In this document: piece after piece, positions 45,501-57,200 of the stretch
Numbering within the stretch: the first letter of the stretch is position 1
Layout: the number at the start of each line of letters is the position of its first letter
NCBI RefSeq assembly: GCF_018991925.1
Contig: NW_024735503.1
Span: 4,314,579 to 4,378,578, forward strand
DNA: 64,000 nucleotides
Direction: 5' to 3'
Origin: Homarus americanus
Lineage: Eukaryota; Arthropoda; Malacostraca; Decapoda; Nephropidae
Position numbers and translations under genes: made by a program
The notes under the pieces: generated by a model
Told to the model about the DNA's origin: nothing
The model's database searches: none
Seen by the model: the letters and a program-made list of their open reading frames with translations, nothing else

Positions 45501-48500
45501 TCACCCTCTCTGACCCTGCAATAGTGTTGTTCTCTCTGACCCCCACCTGTATAGTTGTTCTCTCACCCCCACCTTGCAATAGTGTTGTCTCCCCCAATCT
45601 CCCCAATCTGCAATAGTGTTGTTCTCTCCACCCCCACCCGTAATAGTGCTGTTCTCCACCCTCTCCTCTCCCCACCCGTAATAGTGTTGTTCTCCTCACC
45701 CCTCTCTCACCTGTAATAGTGTTGTTCTCTCACCCTCACCTGTAATAGTGTTGTTCTCTCTCAATTCCCCCATCTGTAATAGTGCTTTTTCGTCTCCACC
45801 CCCACCTGCAATAGTGTTGTTCTCTCACCCCCTCTCACTCCTGTAATAGTGTTGTTCTCTCAATCTCCCCCACCCAGTAATAGTGTTGTTCTCACCCCCA
45901 ATCTGCACAGTGTTGTCTCCTCTCACCCCCACCTGCATTATGTTGTCTTCCCCACCCCCACCCGTAATAGTGCTTGTTCCTCTAATCTCTCCCCCCACCT
46001 GCACAGTGTTGTTCCCCCCACCCCTCCCCCTCACCTGGGTAATAGTGTTGTTCCCTCTCACCCTCCTGCAATCTTTGCAATAGTATTATTCTCTCAATCT
46101 CCCCACTCCAAGGTAATAGTTGTTCTCTCTCACCCCCACCACCTGTAATAGTGCTTGTTCTCTCTCACCTCTCAACACCTGTAATAGTGTTTTTTCTCTC
46201 ACCTCTCATTCCGTAATAGTGTTGTTCTCTCAATCTCTCTCTCTCAATTGTAATAGTGTTGTTCCCCTCACCCTCTCCCCCACCTGTAATAGTGCTGTTC
46301 TCCCCACCTCTCTCACCCACAGTGTTGTTCCTCTCACCCCCCACCTGCACAGCAAGTTGTTCTCTCACCCCCTCTCTCATCTGCAATAGTGTTGTTCTCT
46401 CACCCCTCTCTCATCTGCACAGTATTGTTCTCTCACCTCTCTCTCACCTGTACAGGTTGTCTCTCCCCACCCTCTACCTGGGGTAATAGCAAGCCACCTC
46501 CACCCCCCATCTGCACAGTGTTGTCTCTCAATCTCCCCTCACCTGCAATAGTGCTGTTCTCTCGCCCTCTCAATCTGCACAGTGATGTTCTCCCGCCCTC
46601 CCCACCTGCACAGTGTTGTCTCCTCTCAACTCCCCATCCTTGCACAGTGTTGTTCCCTCTCACCTCCCCACCTGTAATAGTGTTGTTCTCTCTCACCTCT
46701 CTGCCCTGTAATGGTGTTTGGTTCTCTGCCTCCTCCCCATCTGCAATAGTGTTGTCTCCTCTGCCCCCCCAATCTGCACAGTGTTGTTCTCTCTCCAATC
46801 TGCACAGTGCTGTTCTCTCTCACCCCCACTCCGCAATAGTGTTGTTCTCACCCTCTCCCCCACCTTGCACAGTGTTGTTCCCCGCCCTCTCTCCCCCACC
46901 TGTAATAGGCAAGTTGTTCCCTCTCTCTCTACCCAGTAATAGTGTTGTTCTCTCTCACCCTCCACCTGTAATAGTGTCGTCTCTCTCACCTCTCTACCTG
47001 TAATAGTGCTGTTCTCTCCACCTCTCACCTGTAATAGTGTTGTTCCTCCCACCTCTCTCACCTGTAACAGTGTTGTTCTCTTACCCCCACCTGCATTAGT
47101 GTTGTTCTCTCTCTCACCTCTCTCTCATCTGTAATAGTGTTGTTCTTCTCACCTCTCTCACCTGTAACAGTGTTGTTCTCTCTCACCCCCTCTACCCAAT
47201 AGTGTTGTTCTCCACCTCTCTTCCTGTAATAGGCAGTGTTGTTCCTCTCTCACCCTCTCCTCTCTACACCAGTAATAGTGTTGTTCTCCAACTTCCCCCA
47301 CCCTTTAATAGTGCTTGTTCTCTCACCCCCCTCCCCAATCTGCACAGTGTTGTTCTCTCAATCTCACCCAATAGTGTTGTCTCTCACCCCCCCACCCGCA
47401 CAGTGTTGTTCCCTCTCTCAATCTCCCCACCTGCACAGTTGTTCTCTCTCCACCCCCCAATTCGTGGGCCAGTGTTGTTCCTCCCCACCCCCCCACCCGT
47501 ACAGTGTTGTCCTCCTTTCACCCCCCACTCCGTAATAGTGTTGTTCTCCACCTCCCCAATTGCACAGTGTTGTTCTCTCTGACCCCCCCCACCTGTAATA
47601 GTGTTGTTCTCTCACCTCCCCACCTGCACAGGCATGTCTCCACCCCCCACCTGTAATAGTGTTGTTCTCTCAATCTCCTCTGGTCTGCACAGTGTTGTCT
47701 CCTCCCCCCCACCCCCCTCAATCTGTAATAGTGCTGTCTCTCCACCCCCCCTCTCAATCTGTAATAGTGTTGTTCTCTCCACCCTCCCCCAAATCTGCAC
47801 AGTGTTGTTCCTCTCACCCTCTCCCCCAATTGCACAGTGTTGTTCTCTCAATCTCCTCTACCTGTACAGTGTTGTTCTCTCACCCCCCCACCCTGTAATG
47901 GTGTTGTTCCTCTCTCCACCCCCCACCTGTACAGTGTTGTCTCCTCCCACCCTCTCACCCGTAATAGTGTTGTTCTCACCCTCTCTCCCCCACCTGTAAT
48001 AGTTGTTCTCTCACCTCTCTCTCCACCTTGTAATAGTGCTGCCCTTCAATCTCCCCCACCTGGTAATAGTGTTGTTCCCTCTCTCACCCTCCTCAATTGC
48101 AATAGTGTTGTTCTCTCCACCTCCCCACCTGTAATAGTGTTGTTCTCTCACCCTCTCTCTGTCTGCAATATGTTGTCTCCACCCCCCCCATCTGTAATAG
48201 TGCTTGTTCTCTCACCCCCCACCTGGTAATAGTGTTGTTCTCTCACCTCCCCACCTGTAATAGTGTTGTCTCCCTCTCACCCCCACTGCACAGTTGTTCC
48301 ACACCCCCTCTCACCTGCAATAGTGTTGTCTCTCTCCACCTCTACCTGCATGCGTTGTTCTCACACCTCTCTCTCTCTCACCCGTAATAGTGTTGTTCCT
48401 CTCTCACCCCCCACTCCGTAATAGTGTTGTTCTCTCTCACCCCCCACCTGTAATAGTGTTGTTCTCTCACCTCTCTACCTGTGTAATAGTGTACCCTTCT

Positions 48501-51500
48501 CACCCTCTCATCTGTAATAGTGTTGTTCTCTCTCAATCCCCTCACCTGTAATAGTGTTGTTCTCTCACCTCTACCTGTAATAGTGTTGTTCTCTCACCTC
48601 TTCCTCATCTGCACAGTGTTGTCTCCTCTCACCCCCTCACCCTGTAATAGTGTTGTTCTCTCACCCCCACCTGCATTAGTGTTGTTCTCTCACCCTCTCA
48701 CCTGCACAGTGTTGTTCTCTCTCCACCTCTGGTCTGCACAGTGTTGTTCTCTCACCCCCCCACCTGCACAGGCTTGCCCCTCTCACCCCCCCACCTGCAC
48801 AGTGCTTGTTCCCCACCCTCTCCCCCCACCTGTACACAGTGTTTGCCCCCTCTCTCCACCCCCTCTCTCTCACCCCACAGTGCTTGTTCTCTCTCACCCT
48901 CTCACCTGCACAGTGTTGTCTCCATCCCCCCCACCTGTAATAGCAAGCTTGTTCTCCACCCCCAAATTCCTGCGAAATAGTGTTTGTCTCCACCCCCTCT
49001 CTCCCCACCTGTAATAGTGTTGTTCTCCACCCCCCAATTCGCTGTAATAGTGTTGTTCTCCCCACCCTCCTCAATTCGTATTAGTGTTGTTCTCTCTCAA
49101 TCTCCCCCACCTGCACAGTGTTGTTCTCTCTGACCCCCACTGCACAGTGCTGTTCTCACACCTCTCTCCCCCCACCTGCACATGCTTGTCTCTCCACCCT
49201 CCATCTGCACAGTGTTGTTCTCACACCTCCCCCACCTGCACAGTGCTTGTTCTCTCACCCTCCCCACCTTGCACAGTGTTGTTCTCACCTCTCACCTGTA
49301 ATAGTGTTATGTCTCCTCTCACCTCTCACCTGTAATAAGTGTTGTTCTCTCACCCCCCATCTGCACAGGTGTTGTTCTCTCCACCCTCTGCCCACAGTGT
49401 TGTTCTCTCTCACCTCTACCTGTAATAGTGTTGTTTCTCTCTCACCTCTACCTGTGTGGGCTAGTGTTTCTTTCTCACCTCTGACCCGTAATAGTGTTGT
49501 TCTCTCTCAATCTCTCTCTCTCTCATCTGTATTGAAGTGTTGTTCTCTCCACTTCACCTGCACAGTGTTCTCTCACTCTCCCCCCACCTGCACAGTGCTT
49601 GTTCCTCTCACCCTCCCCACCCGTGTAATAGTGTTGTCTCCCTTCACCCCCCTCTCCCTCAATTGCATAGTACACTCTCTCACCCCCTCTCACCCTGTAA
49701 TAGTGCTGTTCTCTCTCATTCTCTCTCTCTCCCCACCTGCATTAGTGTTGTTCTCTCACCCTCACCTGTAATAGCAGGTTCCTCTCACCCCTGCTCCGTG
49801 GCACAGTGTTGTTCCTCTCAATCTCCCCTCATCTGTAATAGTGTTGTCTCTCTCTCGCTCCCCCCCACTCCAAATAGTGTTGTTCTCTCACCTCTCTACC
49901 TGTAATAGTGTTGTTCTCTCACCTCTCTCTCTCTCTACCTGTAATAGTGTTGTTCTCTCACCTCTCACCTCCTGTAATAGTGTTGTTCTCTCACCTCTCT
50001 ACCTGTAATAGTGTTGTTCTCTCACCTCTCTACCCGGTAATAGCAGTTGTCTCCTCTCACCTCTGGTCTGCACAGTGCTTGTTCTCCACCCCCCACCTGC
50101 ACACAGTGCTTGTTCTCTCAATCTCCACCTGTACAGTGTTGTTCTCTCAATCTCCCCATCCGTAATAAAGTGTTGTTCTCTCACCCTCCTCTGTCTGTAA
50201 TATGTTGTTCTCTCAATCTCCTCCTGCCACCTGCACAGTGTTGTTCTCCCCACCCCTCTCACCTGTAATAGTGTTGTTCTCTCTTTACCCCCCACAGTAA
50301 TAGTGTTGTTCTCTCAATCTCTCCTGCCACCTGTAATAGTGTTGTCTCTTTAATTCCCCCACCTGTAATAGTGTTGTTCCTCCCCCACCCTCTCACCCAT
50401 ATTAGCATGTCTCTCACCCCCACCTGTAATTAGTGTTGTTCTCTGCCCTCTCTCCAATCTGCACAGGCAAGTTGTTCCTCTCACCCCCCACCCTTGCAAT
50501 AGTGCTGTTCTCTCTCACCTCTCTCTCTCTCACCCGTATTAGTGCTGTCTCTCTCACCTCACACCTGTAATAGTGTTGTTCTCTCTGACCTCCCCACCTG
50601 TAATAGTGTTGTTCCTTCACCTCTCTCTCTCTCACACCTGCATGTTGTTCTCTCACCCTCTCTTCCCAGTAATAGTGCGTTGTCTCTCACCCTCTACATG
50701 TACAGTGTTGTTTTCTCACCTCTCTCTTACCTGTAATAGTGCCACTCTCTCACTCTCTCACCTGTACAGTGTTGTTCTCTCACCTCTCTCTCTCACCTGT
50801 AATAGTGTTGTTCTCTCACCCTCTCTATCTGTAATAAAGTTGTTCCTCTGCCCTCTCTAATCTGCACATATGTCTGTTCTCTCTCACCTCCCCAATTGCA
50901 CAGTGTTGTTCTCCACCCCCCCACCTGCATTGCTGTTCTCTCACCTCTCCCCACCTGTACAGTGTTGTTCTCTCTCCCCACCTGCATTATGTTGTTCTCT
51001 CAACTCTCTCCCCCCAATCTGCACACAGTGTTGTTCCCCTCAATCTCCTCTCACTCCAATAGTGCTTGATCCTCTCACCTCTACATGCAATAGTGTTGTT
51101 CTCTCATCCCTCTCTACCTGGGTAATAGTGTTGTTCTCACCTCCCCACAGTAACAGTGTTGTTCTCTCTCATCCCTCCCCCACCTGGGTAATAGTGTTGT
51201 TCCCCCTCTCACCTCTCTCTATCTGCACAGTGCTGTTCTCACCTCCCCCACCTGTAATAGTGTTGTTCCTCACCCCCCTCACCTGCACAGTTGTTCTCTC
51301 ACCCCCCACCTGTACACAGTGTTGTTCTCTCACCCCCACCTGTAACAGTGTTGTTCTCTCACCTCTCTCTCCCCACCCGTAATAGTGCTGAGTTCCCCTC
51401 TCACCCCCCACCCGTAATAGTGTTGTTCTCCACCTCTCTCTCTCACCCGTAATGCTTGTTCAATCTCTCTCTCACCCGTAATAGCGTGTGTTGTTCTCTC

Positions 51501-52335
51501 ACTCTCTCTACCCGTAAGAGTTGTTCCTCTCACCCCCCCACGTGCACAGCACACCTCTCACCCCCCCCAATCTGCACAGTGTTGTTCTCTCTCCACTCCC
51601 CCCCCATCTGCACAGTATGGTTCCCTCTCACCCCCCCACGTGCACAGTGTTGTTCTCCCCACCCTCTCTCTCCATCCGGTACAGTGTTGTTCTCTCTCAA
51701 TCTCCTCTCTCTCACCTGCAAGAGGTTGTCTCTCTCTCACCCCCCTCACCTGCACAGTGCTGTTCTCTCAATTTCTCTCTCATCTGTGTAATAACAGTGT
51801 TGTTCTCCCACCCCCCCCCCACGTGCACACAGTGCTGTTCTCCCACCCCCTCTCTCTCCCCCATCTGCAATAGTGTTGTCTCTCCTCACCCCCCACCTGC
51901 ACAGTGTTGTTCTCTCACCTCTCTCTCTCCCCATCTGTAATAGTGCTTGTTCTCTCTCTCACCCCCCATCTGTAATAGTGTTGTTCTCTCACCTCTCCCC
52001 ACCTGTAATAGTGTTGTTCTCTCTCACTTCTCTCTGTCTGTAATAGTGTTGTTCTCTCTCTCACTTCTCTCTCTACCTGTAATAGTGTTGTTCTCTCTCT
52101 CTCACCCCCCACCTGTAATAGTGTTGTTCTCTCACACCTCTCTCTCACCTGTAATAGTGTTGTTCTCTCTCTCACCTCTCTCTCTACCTGTAATAGTGTT
52201 GTTCTCTCTCACTTCTCTCTATGTGCACAGTGTTGTTCTCTCACCCCCTCTCTACCTTGTATTAGTGTTGTTCTTCAATTCTCTACCTGTAATAGTGTTG
52301 TTCTCTGTTCCCCCACCGTAATAGTGTTGTTCTCT
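42590..52335. repeat. CT-rich satellite of about 33 bp (TAATAGTGTTGTTCTCTCAC type)
   Basis: About 9.7 kb of units TAATAGTGTTGTTCTCTCAC plus CTCTCTCTACCTG, with unit length varying through the CT run. The two ends (42600-42830 and 51950-52335) are regular. The middle is ragged, with repeated swaps of AATAG to CACAG and CTCACC to CTCAAT, plus C-run expansion. All frames here are spurious. Confidence 0.95.
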
Positions 52336-52435
52336 NNNNNNNNNNNNNNNNNNNNNNNNNNNNNNNNNNNNNNNNNNNNNNNNNNNNNNNNNNNNNNNNN
52401 NNNNNNNNNNNNNNNNNNNNNNNNNNNNNNNNNNN
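52336..52435. other. Assembly gap (100 N)
   Basis: Exactly 100 N, separating the CT-rich satellite from the 15-bp satellite. True size is unknown. Confidence 0.99.
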
Positions 52436-54568
52436 AACACACTACCTATAACATGCTACCTATAACACACTACCTATAACACACTACGCATAACACTACC
52501 TATAACACACTACCAATAACACACTACCTATAACACGCTACCTATAACACACTACCTATAACACACTACCTATAACACACTACCTACAACACACTACCTA
52601 TAACACACTACCTATAACACACTATGCATAACACTACCTATAACACGCTGCCTATAACACACTACCTATAACACACTACGTATAACACACTATGCATAAC
52701 ACTACCTATACAACACTACCAATAACACAATACCTATAACACTACGTATAACACACTACCGATAACACACTACCTATAACACACTACCTATAACACACTA
52801 CCTATAACAATACCTATAACACGCTACCTATAACACACTACCTATAACACACTACCAATAACACACTACGTATAACATGCTACCGATAACACACTACCAA
52901 TAACACACTACGTATAACACACTACCGATAACACACTACCTACAACACACTATGTATAACACGCTACGTATAACACACTACCTATAACACACTACCTATA
53001 ACACGTTATCTATAACACACTACGTATAACACACTACCTATAACACGCTACCTATAACACACTACCTATAACACACTATGCATAACATTGCCTATAACAC
53101 GGTACCTAAAACACACTACCTATAACACACTCGCTAAAACAAACTACCTTTAACACACTACCTATAACACACTACCTATAACACACTACGCATAACACTA
53201 CCTATAACACACTACCTATAACACACTACCTATAACTCACTACCTATAACACACTACGTATAACACACTACCTATAACACACTACCTATAACACACTATG
53301 CATAACACTACCAATAACACACTACCTATAACACACTACCTATAACACACTACCTATAACACGCTACCTATAACACACTACCTAAAACACACTACCTATA
53401 ACACACTACCTATAACACGCTACCTATAACACTCTACCTATAACACACTACCTTTAGCACACTGCATATAACACACTACCTATAACACACTACCTATAAC
53501 ACTCTACCTCTAACATGCTACCTATAACACAATACCTATAACACACTACCTATAACACACTATGCATAACACTACCTATAAGACGGTACCTACAACACAC
53601 TACCTATAACACTCTACCTATAACACACTACCTACAACACACTACCTATAACATGCTACCTATAACACACTACCTACAACACACTACCTATAACACACTA
53701 CCTATAACACACTACGCATAACACTACCTATAACACACTACCAATAACACACTACCTATAACACGCTACCTATAACACACTACCTATAACACACACCACG
53801 ACAACACCACCATAACACACTACCAATAACACACTACCTATAACACGCCACCTATAACACACACCATAACACTACCTATAGCACACACTACCCATGACAC
53901 ACCACCTATAACACACTACCTATAACACACTACCTATAACACACTACCTATAACACACACTACCTATAACAGGCTACCTATAACACACTACCTATAACAC
54001 ACTACCTATAACACGCTACCTATTACACACCTATAACACACTATGCATAACACTACCTATAACACGGTACCTATAACACACTACCTATAACACACTACCT
54101 ATAACACACTACCTGTAACACGCTACCTATAACACACTACCTATAACACACTACCTATAACACCCTATGCATAACACTACCTATAACACGGTACCTATAA
54201 CACACTACCTATAACACGCTACCTATAACACACTACGTATAACACACTACGTATAACACACTACCGATAACACACTACCTATAACACGCTACCTATAACA
54301 CACTACGTATAACACACTACCTATAACACACTACCTATAACACACTACCTATAACACTCTACCTCTAACACGCTACCTATAACACACTACTTATAACACA
54401 CTACCTATAACACACTACCTATAGCACACTACCTATAACACACTACCTTTAACACACTACGCATAACACTATCTATAAAACACTACGTATAACACACTAC
54501 GTATAACCCACTACCGATAACACACTACCTATAACACGCTACCTATAACACACTACCTATAACACACC
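52436..54568. repeat. 15-bp satellite (ACACACTACCTATAA)
   Basis: About 140 units of 15 bp with variants TACGTATAA, TATGCATAA and CGCTACC. Local groups of variants recur, such as TATGCATAACACTACC every 100-450 bp, hinting at small higher-order blocks. On minus it would lie just downstream of the second exon of the astacin-like gene, in its next intron. Confidence 0.97.
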
Positions 54569-54582
54569 ATATATTTACTTAC

Positions 54583-55459
54583 TACCAAAGACATAATCGA
54601 AGACGTAAGGAACAAGTGGCCATCCACCTGGTCCATCTGGCCATAATAGTGTGCTCGTGTCAGTCGTGGCCATCCTCTCTTCTATTGGGTCACACTGTTC
54701 AGCCGTCATCAGGGTGTCAGCCTCCAAGAGCTTCTCCCCGCCCGAAGTGTCAGCGTTGATGTACTCGAACCATTGACGCTGTTGAGGAGAGGGTGAGTAG
54801 TTTGGTCGGTCTCTCTCTCTCTCTCTCTGCATAACTCGAGTGTCAAGCAATGAATAGAATGGCGTGTTACCATACACTTTTGAGCCATACAGCCAGTCAT
54901 GACAAATACTCCCTCATCACTTACTTGTATTGAATGCATCACTACAAGCTTGATTATTATTATTATTATTATTATTACCTCAAGAAAAAATGAAAATAAA
55001 CTAAAAAAAATCATAATGCGTAGACTATATAATAAGAATTTGGTTATTCACTTCCCCTATATGGTGACTCCTACAGCTGGTGAGGACGAGTGTGTTTGGT
55101 TGAGTTACCCTCTCTTAGTGCACCATACTTTACAGTCTTCTTAACCCACTGTAATGGTCACAGTTTCCTCCTAGACTTATCAAAAGCTAAATACACAATA
55201 CAACGCTTTAAAAACAAGTCCAATTATACTCTTACAATGGTGTTTTAGCGTAGAGACTGCAGTATGGTGGAGGAAACGGTTAACAGTAGAAATAATTTAT
55301 TTAACTGCACCGACATTTCTGGAGATGTTATTTGCATGATATTAAACAGAAGAATGGAAAGGACAATGCACAGACAGGTGGACGAGGATATACCTGACCA
55401 CAAGTAACTCCTATCAGAAGGTTCGTCACGACCAAGCACCGCCACACCAGCCTCGCCAT
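54583..55459 (-). CDS. Astacin-like metalloprotease, first two exons (partial)
   Basis: Exon 1 is complement(55394-55459) and encodes the signal peptide MARLVWRCLVVTNLLIGVTC then GQ. Its donor is CAG|GTATAT. Exon 2 is complement(54583-54778), entered through the acceptor CTCCTCAACAG in phase 0. It encodes WFEYINADTSGGEKLLEADT, a TAEQ segment, and TDTSTLLWPDGPGGWPLVPY then VF. It ends in phase 1 at the strong donor GTAAGT (54577-54582). An 'R-x-A-x-x-D-x-x-x-L-W-P-x-G ... V-P-Y-V-F' pattern is typical of the junction between prodomain and catalytic domain in astacins. The zinc-binding HExxHxxGxxH exon is not in the window. The following intron enters satellite DNA and a gap, so the rest may lie beyond 42 kb or be lost. 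Family call is by motif recall and is moderate. Confidence 0.55.
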
Positions 55460-55559
55460 GTTAACACGGTCACTGCTGCGCCACGTCTGTTACTGCCTCG
55501 CCTCCAGCAGCTCTACGTGTACCTCATCCCCGCCCGCCGAGGCCACCAGGGTAGGGGTC

Positions 55560-55565
55560 TTTATA
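55560..55565 (-). promoter_or_regulatory. TATA box of the astacin-like gene
   Basis: TATAAA within CCCTATAAAGACC on minus, about 100 bp upstream of the ATG at 55459. The expected start site is near 55530. Confidence 0.55.
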
Positions 55566-56260
55566 GGGAACACTTGCGACAAGTAGTGACCAATTTTTCT
55601 CTCGTCCCAAGTGTTCTGGAACATTCATACTCTGAGCAACACTGAAATTTGTATAAACAACTGTATACTTGTATAGTCCTGGCGACTCCGTCCAGCCCTC
55701 AAGTTCAGCCAATAACCATAAGCCTTCGATGTGACGTCATAGGGTATATCCTGTGACAGGAATGTGGTGGTTTAGTTAGCACAATAGATAAGCTTTTAGT
55801 CCTTTATATCAGGGTCATTACCTAAGCTTATAGGCAACGCAGTCTTTTCCCGAGTCCTTAACCCCTTCACTACAGGGACGACACTTTTAATATTTTATTT
55901 GGCCAACACAAGACGACTTTATTCAACTCAGAGGGGAGCCCGTACAAAGGGGGTCAGTAGACTACCTCCACTAATGTTTACTAATTAACAAATATACCGT
56001 ACTACTTAGCCTATAGCAGGATAAGCGCACCTCCCCTCTCTCCCCATCAACCTGATCTCGTCACAGATGTTCAACACGCTGGCCACCTTGTGAGGGATGA
56101 TGAGTGTGTAGGTCGCTATTATGATGTTTATAAGTCATGCAGGTTACCTATGTTATTTATATATGTGTATGTTTTGGTCATCACTATAACAGAGGGTCTC
56201 TACCACTTTGTACTACCCAACTGTATACATTCTCCATCTACATCGACTTGGGTAGTCCAG
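55566..56260. other. Unique sequence, no gene recognised
   Basis: Mixed AT-rich unique DNA upstream of the astacin-like promoter, without repeats or clear exons. Confidence 0.5.
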
Positions 56261-56261
56261 C

Positions 56262-56345
56262 TCAAGTGGTCTGATATAGGACTCGAACCGGAAACCGTTG
56301 GGTCAAAAGACGAGTGCTACATCCACTCGGCCACAACACTTGCAG
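56262..56345 (-). mobile_element. tRNA-derived SINE head (or tRNA pseudogene)
   Basis: On minus, TGGCCGAGTGGATGTAGCAC resembles an RNA polymerase III A box region. GGTTCGAGTCC, a perfect B box, follows about 30 bp downstream. Between them CTCGTCTTTTGACCCAACGG resembles an anticodon arm but pairs poorly, so this is not a functional tRNA. A tRNA-related SINE reading toward 56150 is most likely. Confidence 0.55.
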
Positions 56346-57018
56346 TCACAGGTGCACACATTTCCCCGCCCCGCCCCATGATCACATCCAGACGTTCATT
56401 AGTCCACGTGAATGATACATTGAAGCTCATGAAAGGAGTTAAGTTATGTAACGGCAGGGCGATAGAGACTCAGCCGTTTACCTCGGACTCTTTCAAGAAG
56501 TCTATCAATTATAACGTTAAGGAATTGACGCCTCTACCGCTTGATATTAATGGCGGCCAAGTGGTCTCCTTCATCAGTGTCTTTATATCTTGTTTTGACG
56601 TTCATGTATGTCTTAGTACTGACGTCATGAACGAATTTCTGTTTAGTAAAGGTCTGTCAGAGGTCAAGGGTGTTCACCATACTTATGTAAATGAAACTAT
56701 CTTAAACCTCCATCAGCGAGGCTCGATCGTTAACCCCAGTGTGTGAGAGTGAAAAGACTTACCACCAGGCCACCCAGTGTTATTTCTGACCTGAGCTTCC
56801 GACTTATTACTCTCGAAAGATCTATCCGTTAAACTCACCCTTTTAATATAAATTATATCTTTTTTTCATAAATATTTTCCATTTCACAATAATATGAACA
56901 GGAAGTTGTTATTTATAGGTCAATAATAAAATAATATTTCTGCAAATCTTTATATCATACTCGATACTTTGGTACGTCCCAAAGTACCATATGAAAACAT
57001 TCCCTGAGTATAATGGGG

Positions 57019-57140
57019 TCACATGATGATTGGCCCCAGCTTAGTTTACCTGATGATTAAACACCTTAATGTTACCTGGGGGTTAGGTTAGGTTAAGTTA
57101 CCGTTAGGGCGAATTAAACAGGAGCTAATTTTCAGGTGAT
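57019..57140. mobile_element. CCTAA-bearing inverted-repeat element, copy D
   Basis: The left arm (GTCACATGATGATTGGCCCC then AGCTTAGTTTACCTGATGAT) mirrors the right arm, whose reverse complement is ATCACCTGAAAATTAGCTCC. The centre holds only two TTAGG pentamers. It lies just 3' of the stop codon of the large minus-strand gene, so it may be in the 3' UTR. Confidence 0.55.
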
Positions 57141-57200
57141 CCGAAAAATGAAACAGACTTCATTATCCAAATATTTCCTCACAAACTACTCTATAAAACC

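Noticed and set aside
56262..56345. Functional tRNA gene
   Set aside because: A and B box-like motifs are present, but the anticodon stem and acceptor stem do not pair.
56090..56746. 218-codon plus-strand frame
   Set aside because: It runs through the tRNA-like SINE in antisense, has no recognisable domain and no splice support.
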